Positions 8,916 through 18,447 of a stretch of DNA of 64,000 nt are shown in pieces. The position numbers and the translations under genes were made by a program. Each line of letters begins with the position of its first letter. Position 1 is the first letter of the stretch. This DNA comes from Sphingobacteriales bacterium. GTDB lineage: Bacteria > Bacteroidota > Bacteroidia > Sphingobacteriales > Sphingobacteriaceae. Under the pieces are notes generated by a model. That model worked only from the letters and a program-made list of their open reading frames with translations. It was not told where the DNA came from and did not search any database. The stretch spans positions 62,001-126,000 of the forward strand of contig JANXOD010000024.1 in assembly GCA_025353765.1 (NCBI GenBank), read 5' to 3'.

Positions 8916-10631
8916 TTATTTCTTAACATTTATAGATATCATATTACTATTTCTAGAACCCGGAAAAGGCTCTGTTCGCACAGAAAATATCAATTTATAT
9001 TTACCTGTTTGTAAAGGAGTTTGTATGTTTTCTGTTATTTCGACAGCTTGATGAGGTAAAATAGTTAATTTTTCAAAGCCATTTTCAAGAGATTTAAAAT
9101 CTTGTAATTCACCATCTTTTATAAAACTATATTCCAAATAGCATTTCCATGTTGCATCCTTATTATTAAAGGTAATGGCATCTTGGTAGGGATTATAGAT
9201 TTTCAGTTTCAAAGCACGTATTTCACCTGCTTTCCAATTACCATTAATGGGATCAATACTCATCATTACTTTTTGATAGAGCCTTACCTGATCAATCCAG
9301 CAACCATAAAAAATACCCTTAGATGTATTAATAGTATCTTCCTGACTATTTTTCCCATGACTGGAGCTCAAAACATAATAAACCTTTTTATTCCTTAAAC
9401 TATCTTCCAATGGCCAGATGTCAAACTGATTTTTGCGATAATACCGCGTATCATAAGCAAATCCTTTGGTCGTGTGGTTATAAAAATTATACGTAGAAGC
9501 TTCCTGAAATCCGCCTTGCAAAATCAGAAATGCATTTCCGGCTTTTTCATGAATTTGCTCTGCCCATTTTTCGGTTCCATAATAGTATTTAACAGCTTTT
9601 AAATCTTTAATGTAAGGAATTGGCACGATTAAAATAAACCTGGCGAAAAGTATCAATATAATATTAGCGATGGCCAGTTTTTCAAACCATCTTGGGATAT
9701 TATTTTTTTGTGATAAAGAAACATAACTTAGAATAAACAAAGGCACAAATCCAATTAATGTCCAATGAGCTTCTACCCTGCCTTTAAATGTGCTTAATAG
9801 AAAAAATAAAAGGATCCCCCAGAAATTAAAATAAAGGGTTTTAATAAAAGGATCAGTGCGTTTAACGGTTACGGCAGATTGATAGATATACCATCCTACC
9901 AAAGGGCCGGCAATTAAAACCTGACTGAGCAGATAGTCTGTTGTGAATGTGAATTTATAAGGTTTTGATGAACGATCAATCAGATGATAATATAAACTTG
10001 GGAAGCCGTTTTCAAACTGCCAACAGATGTGCGGAATAAATAAAATTATCGCTAAAGTAACAATCAGCCAAAATGAAGGCCTTTTTAAAAGCTTAAAATT
10101 AGATAAGATGGTAAAGAACAAAATCAATATCCCATGATATTTACTATACAATAAACAGGCTATAATCAGAGATAAATATAATGCCCATTTGATCTTATCT
10201 TGCTCTAAATAACGCTGGTAAACATACCAAAACATGATACTGAAAAAGAATACAGGAGAATCTGGCGTGGTGATAAACCCATAAACATGGAATAGTAAAA
10301 TGGAGCCAAACAGTAAGATAAACAATTTTATATTGAGTGAATATTTTTTAACTATTTGCCATAAAAAGTAAACGGAAGCGGTGTTGGTTAGAATAGTTAT
10401 TAACCTAAGTCCTAATTTTGAAGGAAATATGAAGTCTCCTGCTTTTATAAACAAAGCGACCATGGGCGGATGATCGAAATATCCCCAATCTAAAAACCTG
10501 GAATAAAGCCAATAATACGCCTCATCCGGATGGAGTTCCATAAAATATCCCTGAATGAGGTTTAAAATAGTCCAGCCAATCAAAAAGATGAGAAGAATTC
10601 TTTCAGGAGAGTTATTTTTTGCTGTAATCAT
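8916..10631 (-). CDS. GT39-family (ArnT/PMT-like) membrane glycosyltransferase
   Basis: A 571-aa polytopic membrane protein of the dolichyl-phosphate-mannose mannosyltransferase/ArnT group, which moves sugars from a polyprenyl-phosphate carrier onto an acceptor outside the membrane. The first outer loop carries the hallmark acidic motif LHPDEAYYWLYSR (D-E about residue 34) and then FDHPPMVALFIK. About 10-11 hydrophobic helices follow up to residue ~345, then a soluble C-terminal domain of ~220 residues with beta-strand character (IRALKLKIYNPYQDAITF). The acceptor is unknown. The short 9-bp gap to the downstream beta-barrel gene supports an operon. Confidence 0.87.
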   Translation of the reverse strand: MITAKNNSPERILLIFLIGWTILNLIQGYFMELHPDEAYYWLYSRFLDWGYFDHPPMVALFIKAGDFIFPSKLGLRLITILTNTASVYFLWQIVKKYSLNIKLFILLFGSILLFHVYGFITTPDSPVFFFSIMFWYVYQRYLEQDKIKWALYLSLIIACLLYSKYHGILILFFTILSNFKLLKRPSFWLIVTLAIILFIPHICWQFENGFPSLYYHLIDRSSKPYKFTFTTDYLLSQVLIAGPLVGWYIYQSAVTVKRTDPFIKTLYFNFWGILLFFLLSTFKGRVEAHWTLIGFVPLFILSYVSLSQKNNIPRWFEKLAIANIILILFARFILIVPIPYIKDLKAVKYYYGTEKWAEQIHEKAGNAFLILQGGFQEASTYNFYNHTTKGFAYDTRYYRKNQFDIWPLEDSLRNKKVYYVLSSSHGKNSQEDTINTSKGIFYGCWIDQVRLYQKVMMSIDPINGNWKAGEIRALKLKIYNPYQDAITFNNKDATWKCYLEYSFIKDGELQDFKSLENGFEKLTILPHQAVEITENIQTPLQTGKYKLIFSVRTEPFPGSRNSNMISINVKK

Positions 10632-10744
10632 GAAGGCCTATTTCCCAAAGGTATATAAATAATTTTCGAAAAGAATTTAGAATACAAGTGATTGACAGTA
10701 TATCAGGTGGAAACAATATCAGCACCAAAGGGAATTTCGCCTCC

Positions 10745-10972
10745 GCCATCACTAACTTTACCAACGCCAACAGGAATTATACCAGCGCCATCACTAACTT
10801 TACCAACGCCAACAGGAATTATATCAGCGCCATCGCTAACTTTACCAATGCCAACAGGAATTATATCAGCGCCATCGCTAACTTTATCAGCGCCAACAGG
10901 AATTATACCAGCACCATCGCTAACTTTACCAACGCCGGCAGGAATTATACCAGCGCCATCGCTAACTTTACC
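10745..10972. repeat. 42-bp minisatellite, five full units plus a partial one
   Basis: Five head-to-tail units of exactly 42 bp start at 10745, 10787, 10829, 10871 and 10913, and an 18-bp partial unit follows. Each unit begins GCCATCRCTAACTTTA. Copies differ by a few transitions. The array fills most of the 370-bp gap between sucB and the GT39 gene. It is open in several frames on both strands (for example plus-strand ITNFTNANRNYTSA-like and minus-strand AGIIPVGVGKVSDG-like 14-mers), which follows from a period divisible by three and is not by itself evidence of coding. No spacers, so not CRISPR. Confidence 0.93.
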
Positions 10973-11001
10973 GAGAGCGTTCAGTGACCTGTGTCAAGAA
11001 A

Positions 11002-12216
11002 TTAAACTCCTAATAGTATGCGTGCCGGATCTTCTAATAACTGTTTAACACGTACCAGGAAACCAACTGATTCGCGGCCATCAACAATGCGATGATCGTA
11101 TGATAACGCTACGTACATGATTGGGCGAATAACTACCTGGCCGTTTATAGCAACCGGGCGTTCTACAATATTATGCATTCCTAAAATCGCAGACTGTGGT
11201 GCATTAATAATAGGAGTAGACATCATAGAACCAAAAACACCACCGTTTGTAATGGTAAAAGTTCCGCCTGTCATTTCCTCCAACGTTAATTTACTATCAC
11301 GGGCCTTACCCGCTAATTCCATTACCGCTTTTTCAATCTCCACTAAGGACATAGATTCAGCATTTCTGATTACCGGAACTACCAAACCCTTAGGTGCAGA
11401 AACAGCTATTGAAATATCAGCAAATTCATTATACACAACTTCTTCTCCGTCAATGCGGGCATTTACAGCTGGGAAATCCTTTAAAGCTTCGCAAACGGCT
11501 TTGGTGAAAAACGACATAAATCCCAAACCAACACCATATTTTTCCTTGAATTTATCTTTGTATTGAGCTCGTAAATCCATAATAGGCTTCATATCTACTT
11601 CATTAAAAGTAGTTAGCATAGCCGTCTCATTTTTTACAGCAACTAGACGTTTTGCAACTGTTTTGCGTAAGGATGACATTTTTTCTCTACGCTCATTTCT
11701 GGAGCCTGCAACTATTTGAGCAGATGGCTTTACAACTTCTGGACTTTTCTGACTCTCGGACTTTTCTGACTTCAAAGCGTCCTCTTTTGTGATGCGGCCG
11801 GCAACTCCACTTCCTTTAACATTTGCAGAATCTACTCCTTTTTCGGCCATTATTTTAGCTGCCGAAGGCGATGGTATACCTGAAGCATATGAATCTTGTT
11901 TTACTTCCGCTTTTTCAGGATTTTCTGACTTCGGAGCTTCCGAGCTTTCTTGCTTTTTGGACTTCTTAACTTCCTGACTTCCCCCCTCTTCAATACTGCA
12001 AACTGTAGCCCCAATATTAAGTGTATCTCCTTGTTTTGCAATAATTTTTAAAACACCTGCTTTTTCGGCAGTTAATTCAAAGGTTGCCTTGTCAGATTCT
12101 AACTCGGCAATTACTTCATCCATTTCTACATAATCACCATCTTTCTTTCTCCATTGTGATAGTGTTACTTCTGAAATGGATTCACCTACCGGAGGAACTT
12201 TGATCTCTAAACTCAT
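11002..12216 (-). CDS. sucB: Dihydrolipoyllysine succinyltransferase, E2 of 2-oxoglutarate dehydrogenase
   Basis: A 404-aa E2 subunit that transfers succinyl groups from E1 to CoA in the TCA cycle. Order of domains: lipoyl domain (1-77, lipoylated Lys in [11 protein letters not shown]), a charged variable linker, the peripheral subunit-binding domain ([13 protein letters not shown]...[12 protein letters not shown], about 115-150), a second linker, then the catalytic core with the [17 protein letters not shown] motif holding the active His-Asp. The linkers ([20 protein letters not shown] and [14 protein letters not shown]) are encoded by imperfect short repeats of a GACTT-type motif. It starts 47 bp after sucA on the same strand. 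The 42-bp minisatellite begins about 30 bp past its stop. Confidence 0.96.
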   Translation of the reverse strand: MSLEIKVPPVGESISEVTLSQWRKKDGDYVEMDEVIAELESDKATFELTAEKAGVLKIIAKQGDTLNIGATVCSIEEGGSQEVKKSKKQESSEAPKSENPEKAEVKQDSYASGIPSPSAAKIMAEKGVDSANVKGSGVAGRITKEDALKSEKSESQKSPEVVKPSAQIVAGSRNERREKMSSLRKTVAKRLVAVKNETAMLTTFNEVDMKPIMDLRAQYKDKFKEKYGVGLGFMSFFTKAVCEALKDFPAVNARIDGEEVVYNEFADISIAVSAPKGLVVPVIRNAESMSLVEIEKAVMELAGKARDSKLTLEEMTGGTFTITNGGVFGSMMSTPIINAPQSAILGMHNIVERPVAINGQVVIRPIMYVALSYDHRIVDGRESVGFLVRVKQLLEDPARILLGV

Positions 12217-12263
12217 ATAATTTTACCTTTAAATCTTCCTACCAATGAAAAGAAGACATTTAA

Positions 12264-15056
12264 CTAGTCAATATTAACAACTTTTCTGGTTGCTTTTTCA
12301 ATTTGTTTTTTTACTTCAGTACCTGCTTTATCTTCAAACGCCCGTGCAACAATGTATAATTGCTGGGCAATATGTTGCTTTGCGTATCCGGTAGCTGTAC
12401 TACTACTCTCCTTGCGGGATATGATATCTAAATTAAGGTCTGAATTACGGAATTTGCGTAACATATAAGGCCATGCACCCATATTTTCCGGTTCTTCCTG
12501 CACCCAGATAAATTCTTTAGCCTTTTTATACTTCGCTTTTATAACCTCTAACTGCTGAACAGGGGTTGGATATAATTGTTCTACACGAACGATGGCCACG
12601 TCAACTCTTTTATCCACCTGCTGTTTTTGGAGTAAGTCATAATATATTTTACCAGAGCAAAGCAAAACTCGTTTTACATCAGTTGGTTTTACATAAGCAT
12701 CATCAATTAATTCCATGAATTTGCCTTTTGTAAACTCTTCCAGCTTACTTACACATTGTGCACTTCGTAATAAACTTTTGGGCGTAAACACGACTAATGG
12801 CTTACGGAACTCCCGTTTCAATTGGCGGCGCAGCAAATGAAAAAAGTTTGCAGGAGTAGTACAATTTGCAACCTGAATATTATCATCAGCGCAGGCTTCC
12901 ATAAATCGTTCTATCCTTGCAGATGAATGCTCGGGACCTTGCCCTTCAAAACCATGAGGCAACAGCATAACCACACCATTAGAACGTTGCCATTTGGTTT
13001 CTGCACTGGTAATAAACTGATCTATTATAATTTGTGCACCATTTCCAAAGTCACCGAATTGAGCTTCCCAAATTGTTAAAGACATCGGGTTGGCCAATGC
13101 GTATCCATACTCAAAGCCTAAAACTCCATATTCTGAAAGATGAGAATTATAGATATCAAATTTAGCGTCGCCTTTATCTAATTGCGCTAATGGAACATAT
13201 TCTTCTTCTGAATCTTCTAAAGTTAATACCGCATGGCGATGTGAAAAAGTTCCACGCTCTACATCCTGGCCACTTACCCGCACTCTGAAACCTTCTTCAA
13301 GTAATGTTCCGTAAGCCATTAACTCGCCCATCGCCCAATCAAAAGTGCGGCTTTCGACCATTTTTTTACGGTCTTCAAAAAGCTTTTCAATTTTTCTAAA
13401 AAACTTCTTATCGGAGGGCAACGTTGTTATACTTTTAGCAATAGACAGAAATTTTTGCTCTGGAACTGCTGTATCCGATGGCTTAAACAGATCGGCAGAT
13501 GTTGCCAAACGTAAACCTTTCCATGCTCCGGAGAAAACCGGATCTACTTCTGAAAAGTCGTTGTCTTCTTTTGATTCATTCAATTTTTCCTGCAATAATG
13601 CCCGGAAATCTTTCTCCATTTCTTTAGCCAGATTTGCATCTACACTTCCCTGATCTAAAAGCTTTTGATTATAAATTTCACGCGGATTTGCATGTGTTTC
13701 TATCGCCTTATATAAAAGTGGCTGGGTGAATTTTGGTTCATCCGATTCATTATGCCCATAACGGCGATAACATAAAATATCTATAAAAACATCATTATGG
13801 TATTTTTGGCGATATTCTACCGCCATGTTTATGGCATAAACTAATGCCTCAACATCATCTCCATTGACATGAAATACTGGCGATAAGGTAATTTTTGCCA
13901 AATCGGTACAATAGGTTGATGAACGTCCATCTTTAAAATTGGTAGTAAAACCAACCTGGTTATTAATGACCAAATGGATCGTTCCGCCCGTTCTGTAACC
14001 TTCCAATTTAGCCATTTGCAACACTTCATAAACAATGCCCTGACCGGCAAGTGAGGCATCGCCATGAATTAGAATTGGAGCTATTCGTGTATAATCGCCT
14101 CCATATTTAAAATCTATTTTAGACCGTACAATACCCTCAACTAAAGGATCAACGGCTTCTAAATGAGATGGATTAGGGCACAAACTTAAATGCACTTTTT
14201 TGCCCGATGTAGTATCCACATCAGTCGAGTAACCTAAATGATATTTAACATCTCCGCCAAAAGGGCTATTTACGTCATAACCCTTACCTTCAAATTCAGA
14301 AAAAATATCTGTGTATGTTTTGTGCAGGATATTAGCCAATATATTCAAACGGCCACGATGAGCCATACCGATCACAAATTCTTCAATTCCAAGATCTGCG
14401 CCTTTTTCAATTACCGAATCTAATGCAGGAATTACAGATTCTGCACCTTCTAATGAAAACCTTTTTTGGCCTAAAAATTTCGTGCCCAAAAAGTTTTCAA
14501 AAACTACAGCTTCATTTAATTTTTTTAGAATATGTTTTTTAGTTTCTATAGAAAAATTAGGAGTATTCCGTTCACCTTCCATCCGCTCCTGAAACCATTT
14601 GATTTTTTCGGGATTACGAATGTATTTATATTCTGCACCAATAGACTGACAATACGTTTGCTCTAAAAGCTGGCGAATATCACTTAATTTTGCGGGGCCT
14701 AAGCCAACCTCAACTCCGGCATTAAATACGGTATCAAGGTCTGCCTCACTTAAGCCAAATGTTTCAAGTTCTTTGCCTGGAAAATATTTACGACGCTCAC
14801 GAACCGGATTAGTTTTAGTAAATAAATGGCCTCGTATTCTATACCCATCTATTAGATTAAATACCTTGATCTCTTTTAGGAAATGATCTGGTGTTTCATT
14901 ACTAACTATTGTTGCATCAGATCCACGTCCAAAATCATATCCTTCAAAAAATTTTTGCCAACCAAAATCTACCGAATTTGGATCTTCTTTATACGATTGG
15001 TAAAGGGAATCAATATATGCTGAATTTGTGCTATTGAGGTATGATAGATTATCCAT
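12264..15056 (-). CDS. sucA: 2-oxoglutarate dehydrogenase E1 component
   Basis: A 930-aa thiamine-diphosphate decarboxylase subunit of the 2-oxoglutarate dehydrogenase complex. The N-terminus (SYLNSTNSAYIDSLYQSYKEDP) is the typical E2-binding segment. The ThDP domain follows with GMAHRGRLNILANI, HLSLCPNPSHLEAVDP and IHGDASLAGQGIVYE, then the transketolase-like pyrimidine-binding domain (GQDVERGTFSHRHAVL, GFEYGYALANP, LPHGFEGQGPEHSSARIERF) and the C-terminal domain (EEPENMGAWPYM). Length matches the family (~920-940 aa). It is the first gene of a sucA-sucB operon; E3 could be the lpdA product 7 kb away. Confidence 0.98.
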   Translation of the reverse strand: MDNLSYLNSTNSAYIDSLYQSYKEDPNSVDFGWQKFFEGYDFGRGSDATIVSNETPDHFLKEIKVFNLIDGYRIRGHLFTKTNPVRERRKYFPGKELETFGLSEADLDTVFNAGVEVGLGPAKLSDIRQLLEQTYCQSIGAEYKYIRNPEKIKWFQERMEGERNTPNFSIETKKHILKKLNEAVVFENFLGTKFLGQKRFSLEGAESVIPALDSVIEKGADLGIEEFVIGMAHRGRLNILANILHKTYTDIFSEFEGKGYDVNSPFGGDVKYHLGYSTDVDTTSGKKVHLSLCPNPSHLEAVDPLVEGIVRSKIDFKYGGDYTRIAPILIHGDASLAGQGIVYEVLQMAKLEGYRTGGTIHLVINNQVGFTTNFKDGRSSTYCTDLAKITLSPVFHVNGDDVEALVYAINMAVEYRQKYHNDVFIDILCYRRYGHNESDEPKFTQPLLYKAIETHANPREIYNQKLLDQGSVDANLAKEMEKDFRALLQEKLNESKEDNDFSEVDPVFSGAWKGLRLATSADLFKPSDTAVPEQKFLSIAKSITTLPSDKKFFRKIEKLFEDRKKMVESRTFDWAMGELMAYGTLLEEGFRVRVSGQDVERGTFSHRHAVLTLEDSEEEYVPLAQLDKGDAKFDIYNSHLSEYGVLGFEYGYALANPMSLTIWEAQFGDFGNGAQIIIDQFITSAETKWQRSNGVVMLLPHGFEGQGPEHSSARIERFMEACADDNIQVANCTTPANFFHLLRRQLKREFRKPLVVFTPKSLLRSAQCVSKLEEFTKGKFMELIDDAYVKPTDVKRVLLCSGKIYYDLLQKQQVDKRVDVAIVRVEQLYPTPVQQLEVIKAKYKKAKEFIWVQEEPENMGAWPYMLRKFRNSDLNLDIISRKESSSTATGYAKQHIAQQLYIVARAFEDKAGTEVKKQIEKATRKVVNID

Positions 15057-15150
15057 TTAAAACAAAATATATAATGCCACAAAAATAAGGTTTTACCCTA
15101 TAAATAAGGCATAACAAAGTGCTAATTTACAATTAGGCTTGTATTTAATT

Positions 15151-16050
15151 TCAGGAAGCAAGGGAAACGGTATTTGAATTAATCAGTTTCTCAAATTCTT
15201 CAAAATTATTTAAAACTGTTAAGTCCGGATGCGATTTAGTAATCCTATCTGTTATTTGTGCACCTACTAAAATTAAGGGGGTATTTGGTATGCTTTCCAG
15301 AATTTTAGTAATCGTATTATTTACATCACTATCTGAACGTACCTGAGTAATTACAGACAAGATATAATCAGGTTCATAAAATGGGATTATATCTATCAGA
15401 TTATCTAAAGGCATATTAGAACCCAAATATAATACCTGTTGGCCGCTCTCTTTTAACAGATATTTGGCAAATAATAACCCTGCTTCATGCAATTCTCCTT
15501 CGGGCAGGAATAACAGGTAGCGTTTGCCTTCGTGAGATTTTATATTTTTAAGTTTGGAAGTAGCAATGGTAATTTTATTGCAAATATGGTGTACAGCAAA
15601 ATGTTCATGGGCAGTAGTAATAGTACCAACCTGCCACATAAATCCTATTTTACGCATAAGCGGGAAAATGACTTCATCCATGGCTTTTTCCAAACCCATT
15701 TCACGCACACAACCAGACAGTAGCGTTTCAAATTCACGTTCATCCATTCTCAGCGTTGCATTGGCAAGCATTTGAACCTGTACTCCGGTGTTAAAATGAT
15801 CTTCTTTTAGTTTGTTTACAAGTTCATTAATTTGAAGATTGGTCATGGTTGAAATCTTACTGATTTTATAACCATTTTCGTTAAGGGTAGCAACGTTTAA
15901 AAATAAGCGCAGATCTTCGTCATTATAATAACGAATATTGGTTTCGGTACGTTTTGGAGTAAAGAAACTATACCGCTGTTCCCAAATGCGTAAGGTGTGT
16001 GCTTTAATACCCGTAAGGATCTCAATATCACTTATCGAAAATCTTTTCAC
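15151..16050 (-). CDS. MerR-type regulator with B12-binding domain, CarH/LitR-like photoreceptor
   Basis: A 299-aa transcription factor. Residues 1-70 form a MerR winged helix (FSISDIEILTGIKAHTLRIWEQRY). Residues ~85-165 are the B12-domain cap with the W-x9-EH signature (W139, E149-H150), and residues ~175-290 are the Rossmann B12-binding domain with E186-x-H188-x2-G191, where H188 would be the lower cobalt ligand. In CarH proteins adenosylcobalamin-bound tetramers repress carotenoid and photolyase genes in the dark and fall apart in light. Q140 follows the cap Trp, where I recall Thermus CarH having the His used in the light state. The start is GTG at 16050; an in-frame TAA lies directly before it. 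The neighbouring cryptochrome, photolyase and carotenoid genes are plausible targets. Confidence 0.92.
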   Translation of the reverse strand: MKRFSISDIEILTGIKAHTLRIWEQRYSFFTPKRTETNIRYYNDEDLRLFLNVATLNENGYKISKISTMTNLQINELVNKLKEDHFNTGVQVQMLANATLRMDEREFETLLSGCVREMGLEKAMDEVIFPLMRKIGFMWQVGTITTAHEHFAVHHICNKITIATSKLKNIKSHEGKRYLLFLPEGELHEAGLLFAKYLLKESGQQVLYLGSNMPLDNLIDIIPFYEPDYILSVITQVRSDSDVNNTITKILESIPNTPLILVGAQITDRITKSHPDLTVLNNFEEFEKLINSNTVSLAS

Positions 16051-16057
16051 TTATTTT

Positions 16058-16112
16058 TTGTTAACTAAATTCAATATTAATAATATGTTAACAAAAGCCG
16101 AAATTTTAACAA
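16058..16112. promoter_or_regulatory. TTGTTAA repeats upstream of the CarH-type gene, candidate operator
   Basis: Within 62 bp upstream of the GTG start there are three copies of TTGTTAA or its complement: 16058-16064 on the plus strand, and 16088-16094 and 16106-16112 on the minus strand. The first two are part of GTTAAC palindromes (16060-16065 and 16087-16092) that create an inverted repeat of about 10 bp arms. Autoregulation is usual for MerR/CarH proteins, so this is the natural operator site, but binding is inferred. Confidence 0.4.
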
Positions 16113-16307
16113 CAAAAACGTTATTTTTTTTCATCCATATAAATTGTTTTTCCGTATTTGTATTGTTTTTAAAGGTACTCAAGAGGGCTTCGTCGTTTCA
16201 GTTACGATGGAAGCCCATCGTGGCGAAATTATTAATATTTTTCTAATACCCCCGGAATCTTTTAGAATATTCAGGAATGTAATGTGAAAGGAGTCGTATA
16301 AGGTTAA

Positions 16308-17744
16308 TTATCTACTCTTTACCTGCAATAAATCCAGTATGGGCAAGGGGTAAATTTTACCTAATTTAATATTATAGGCAGAAAGATCTAATTCGGTTAA
16401 TAACCATGGTTGATGTATAAGTCCGGCAGGAATATTAGCAATTTCAGGCAACCATAATCGAACGTATTCACCTTGCGGATCATAATCTTGAGCCTGTTTC
16501 AATACATTAAAATGGCTATATTCTTTTGAATCATTACCCACTCCAGCAACGTATGCCCAATTTCCCCAATCGCTGGCAGGACAGTAATCAATTAGCTTTT
16601 CTTCGAAATAAGCTGCTCCCCATAACCAGTTCACCTTTAAATCTTTTACAAGGAAACTTGCCACATTTTGCCTTCCTCTATTGCTCATAAAACCGGTAGC
16701 ATTAAGCTCCCGCATATTTGCATCTATAAATGGAATACCGGTTTTTGCATTTTTCCATAATTCAAAAAACTCTTGTTGATTGGATGCTTCTTCCGGTGCA
16801 GAACCTTTAAAGCCTGATTTTTGGAAGAATTTATTTCCGTGTTTTTTAAACATAAAGCGAAAATAATCCCGCCATAATAATTCAAATGATAATCCATAGG
16901 TAGAATCATTAGCGACTCGCTCCTTTTCATATTTTTTTATTTCCCAATAAACCTCACGGGGCGAAAGACAACCCATAGATATCCATGCAGAAAATTTAGA
17001 TGAATAATTTGCACCAATCAACCCATTACGGGTTTGTTTATAATTTTTGAGTGAATCTGTTTCCCAAAAATAATTATTCATACGTTTTAAACCCTCCGTC
17101 TCGCCTCCCTTATAGCTTAAAACTGAACGTTCATCAAACTGCGGTTCCTCCTGATATCCAAGTTCTGATAGTTCAGGCAAATTTCCGCTTTCTAAGTTCT
17201 CCGGAATTTTAATAAAAGAAGGCGTTTCAAAACAAGGCCTTACTGTACTATCCCGCTCTATTTTTTTACGAAAACTGGTAAAAACATCCGGTATGTCCTT
17301 AATCGGAAATGGAAGATCTTCTTTATGGTAGAGTGTATGGCCTATAAAGTGCCTTAAATTTATTTTCAATCTCCATAAAGCAGTTTCAACATCTGCAGAA
17401 ATACGGGTTTCTTCTGAGGCTACTTCACGATGGTGATATACTTCTGTAACCTGATATTGTTGTACCAACTCTGGTAAAATATCTTCCGGTTTGCCTACTT
17501 TAATAATAAGATCAGCGCCTAATTGTTGAAGAGACTGCTTTAAATCTGACACACTTTCTAATAAGAATTTGGCTCTTATTAGGCCTGTTTTTTTAGTTTG
17601 GTAGGATGTTAACTCAAACTGGCGAGGATCAAAACAATACACCGGAACTATATAATCACTTTTTCGAACTGCTTCAAGCAAAATTTCATTATCATGTATA
17701 CGCAAATCTTTTCTAAACCAAACCAATATGGTTTTTTCACTCAT
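16308..17744 (-). CDS. DASH-family cryptochrome
   Basis: A 478-aa flavoprotein of the photolyase/cryptochrome superfamily. The N-terminal photolyase alpha/beta domain (TILVWFRKDLRIHDNEILLEA) binds the antenna, and the C-terminal FAD domain has GANYSSKFSAWISMGCLSPREVY, ELLWRDYFRFMFKKHG, TGIPFIDANMRELNATGFMSNRGRQNVASFL and WGNWAYVAGVGND. The stretch MSNRGRQNVASF and the DWGNWAYVAGVGND block are typical of CRY-DASH rather than classical CPD photolyase. DASH proteins repair CPDs mainly in single-stranded DNA and may also signal. It lies upstream of carH on the same strand, 257 bp apart; the photolyase gene at 19794 is a separate paralogue. Confidence 0.93.
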   Translation of the reverse strand: MSEKTILVWFRKDLRIHDNEILLEAVRKSDYIVPVYCFDPRQFELTSYQTKKTGLIRAKFLLESVSDLKQSLQQLGADLIIKVGKPEDILPELVQQYQVTEVYHHREVASEETRISADVETALWRLKINLRHFIGHTLYHKEDLPFPIKDIPDVFTSFRKKIERDSTVRPCFETPSFIKIPENLESGNLPELSELGYQEEPQFDERSVLSYKGGETEGLKRMNNYFWETDSLKNYKQTRNGLIGANYSSKFSAWISMGCLSPREVYWEIKKYEKERVANDSTYGLSFELLWRDYFRFMFKKHGNKFFQKSGFKGSAPEEASNQQEFFELWKNAKTGIPFIDANMRELNATGFMSNRGRQNVASFLVKDLKVNWLWGAAYFEEKLIDYCPASDWGNWAYVAGVGNDSKEYSHFNVLKQAQDYDPQGEYVRLWLPEIANIPAGLIHQPWLLTELDLSAYNIKLGKIYPLPILDLLQVKSR

Positions 17745-17800
17745 AATTTAAAGCTAAAAACAGGAATTCTAAAAATACTTATTTTTTCTTCAGCAATACT

Positions 17801-17827
17801 CAAATGTAATTATTCTAAAATTTGCAA
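17801..17827 (-). promoter_or_regulatory. Possible Bacteroidota promoter for the cryptochrome gene
   Basis: On the minus strand a TTG (17825-17827) precedes TACATTTG (17801-17808), which fits the -7 consensus TAnnTTTG; the gap is 16 nt, slightly shorter than usual. It lies about 57 bp upstream of the ATG at 17744. Tentative. Confidence 0.35.
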
Positions 17828-17967
17828 TCTTTACAATGAAAAATAATTTTACCATGTTGTTCAATTTTTTTTAAAACAATTGGCAATGACAAAGAGTTAG
17901 CAAATAAAGTAGGTTTCTGAATCTTCAAAAAAAATTGCTAAGTTTAATTAAGTTAAATCCCTTTATC

Positions 17968-18396
17968 ATGAAAACTGTAAAACACATCTTAAGGAACAAA
18001 TCATCTAATATCTATTCCGTAACTTCAGATTGTTCAGTTTTAAATGCTCTAAAAGTAATGATGGATAAAAACATTAGTGCGCTACTGGTTATGGAAAATG
18101 ACCAATTAAAGGGAATTTTTACAGAACGTGACTATGCCCGTAAAATAATCTTACAAGGTAAATCATCAAAAGACACCCTAATAGAGGATGTAATGACAGC
18201 TAATCTTCTAACCATTGGCATTGATGAGAGCATTTATCAATGTATGCAAATCATGACCGATAAACACATTCGTCATTTACCGATTATAGAAAACGGGAAA
18301 GTTGAAGGAATGATCTCTATTGGCGATGTTGTAAAGTTTGTGATCGAGGATCAAAAACAAACGATTGAGCAATTAGAAAGCTATATTAACAGTTAA
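17968..18396 (+). CDS. CBS-domain pair protein
   Basis: A 142-aa stand-alone Bateman module: two CBS domains (about 8-62 and 75-130) with VMDKN(I)SALLVMENDQLKGIFTERDYARKI in the first and MTDKHIRHLPIIENGKVEGMISIGDVVKFVI in the second. Such proteins bind adenine nucleotides and regulate partners; the partner is unknown. The start is set at ATG 17968 (MKTVKHILR), where the homologous fold begins; an upstream in-frame start exists 11 codons earlier but adds only a low-complexity leader. It is divergent from the cryptochrome gene, so both could share a light- or stress-responsive control region. Confidence 0.87.
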   Translation: MKTVKHILRNKSSNIYSVTSDCSVLNALKVMMDKNISALLVMENDQLKGIFTERDYARKIILQGKSSKDTLIEDVMTANLLTIGIDESIYQCMQIMTDKHIRHLPIIENGKVEGMISIGDVVKFVIEDQKQTIEQLESYINS

Positions 18397-18447
18397 TAAG
18401 ACTGCCTGAGTTTACTGTAAAAATTACTGAAATTAAGCTTTCCGCTA

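Noticed and set aside
10745-10972. CRISPR array
   Set aside because: Units are contiguous without spacers, and there are no cas genes.
10688-11048. Plus-strand open frames across the 42-bp repeats, 99-118 codons
   Set aside because: They consist almost only of the repeat, exist in several frames, and the period (42) divides by three, which keeps frames open by chance.
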